From assembly GCA_001796525.1 (NCBI GenBank), contig MGMT01000059.1, positions 1 through 5,436 on the forward strand: 5,436 nucleotides of DNA, read 5' to 3'. Position numbers and translations under genes: made by a program. Source of the stretch: Chloroflexi bacterium RBG_13_51_52. GTDB taxonomy: Bacteria > Chloroflexota > Dehalococcoidia > Dehalococcoidales > RBG-16-60-22. Under the pieces are notes generated by a model. It saw nothing but the letters and a program-made list of their open reading frames with translations, was not told the origin of the DNA and did not search any database. Of this stretch, positions 5,114 to 5,436 are shown in pieces (position 1 is the first letter of the stretch; the number at the start of each line of letters is the position of its first letter).

Positions 5114-5436
5114 GATATCCACAGATTCTTTGATTATTTTAAGACAGCTATCATAAAGCTGGTGGGCGCGGGCTTCGGTTTTAGCTTCAGCGGTAACTCT
5201 TATCTTGGGTTCGGTACCGGAGGGACGCACCAGCAGCCAGCCGTCATTAAAATCCAATTTAATGCCGTCGATATTACTGACGGAGAGCGGCTTTAAAGCC
5301 ATTAGGCTCGACTGTAGGCGCGATATCCGAAAGCCTTTACTGCTGATACTGCCTCGAAACAGGGGATAAACCGGCACCGCATCAACTAGTTCCGAAAGCT
5401 TGTGTTCAGCGGCCAGGGCGGCAATTTGCGCTGCCG
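5096..5436 (-). CDS. glmM: Phosphoglucosamine mutase, GlmM-like (partial, C-terminal part)
   Basis: Alpha-D-phosphohexomutases of this family move phosphate between C6 and C1; in this operon the likely reaction is glucosamine-6-phosphate to glucosamine-1-phosphate. Only the last 112 residues are present. The open frame has no stop up to the right edge, so the gene continues beyond the window and its catalytic phosphoserine and metal loop are not seen. Visible are LSELVDAVPVYPLFRGSI (about 13-30 of the visible part), then the C-terminal domain IDGIKLDFNDGWLLVRPSGTEPKIRV with the phosphate-binding motif RPSGTEP (70-76), and AEAKTEARA, the typical end of archaeal-style GlmM/phosphomannomutase proteins. 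A GTG inside this frame (5377) is an internal valine, not a start. Substrate is inferred from the neighbouring glmU and glmS; a phosphomannomutase or phosphoglucomutase could carry the same motif. Confidence 0.88.
   Translation of the reverse strand, partial: AAQIAALAAEHKLSELVDAVPVYPLFRGSISSKGFRISRLQSSLMALKPLSVSNIDGIKLDFNDGWLLVRPSGTEPKIRVTAEAKTEARAHQLYDSCLKIIKESVDIGVKAS

Noticed and set aside
5096..5377. Reading the mutase fragment as a complete 93-residue gene starting at GTG 5377
   Set aside because: The same frame stays open to the window edge and the upstream residues (HKLSELVDAV) continue the family sequence, so the GTG is an internal codon.

Overview
The window looks like a piece of a bacterial chromosome. 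The left edge carries the start of smpB, a trans-translation factor essentially confined to bacteria. The right two thirds carry a tight minus-strand operon for making UDP-N-acetylglucosamine. The GlmU in this operon is of the type first characterised in archaea (RmlA-like nucleotidyltransferase fused to a left-handed beta-helix), not the classical E. coli type. That combination, with about 53 % GC in a sampled stretch of the operon and frequent TTG starts, would fit a Chloroflexota/Dehalococcoidia-like bacterium, but this placement is a guess from gene style only.

Layout. Positions 1-185 (minus): first 61 codons of smpB, running off the left edge. Positions 186-664: a 479-base intergenic region with no convincing gene. 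It holds candidate smpB promoters, three tandem copies of a 10-bp AATTGTTTTN repeat, a cluster of GAGAGGGG motifs in both orientations that form strong inverted repeats, and candidate promoters for the next gene. Positions 665-862 (plus): a very AT-rich (about 28 % GC) 65-residue protein with two membrane segments that resembles the Imm17 family. A short hairpin at 872-888 separates it from the convergent glm operon.

The operon (minus strand, so transcribed from right to left) runs: glmM-like phosphoglucosamine mutase (5436-5096, 5' part off the right edge), archaeal-type bifunctional GlmU (5099-3897), a paralogous nucleotidyltransferase that has lost the acetyltransferase residues (3886-2711), and glmS (2683-899). 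Junctions are a 4-base overlap, a 10-base gap and a 27-base gap. Together the genes can take fructose-6-phosphate to glucosamine-6-phosphate (GlmS), glucosamine-1-phosphate (GlmM), and then by acetylation and uridylylation to UDP-GlcNAc (GlmU). The operon promoter lies outside the window.

Nothing here is clearly a new biological system. The points most worth a second look are the acetylation-dead GlmU paralogue kept inside the operon, the orphan Imm17-like gene in a compositional island, the two repeat clusters upstream of smpB, and smpB's lack of a Shine-Dalgarno sequence.
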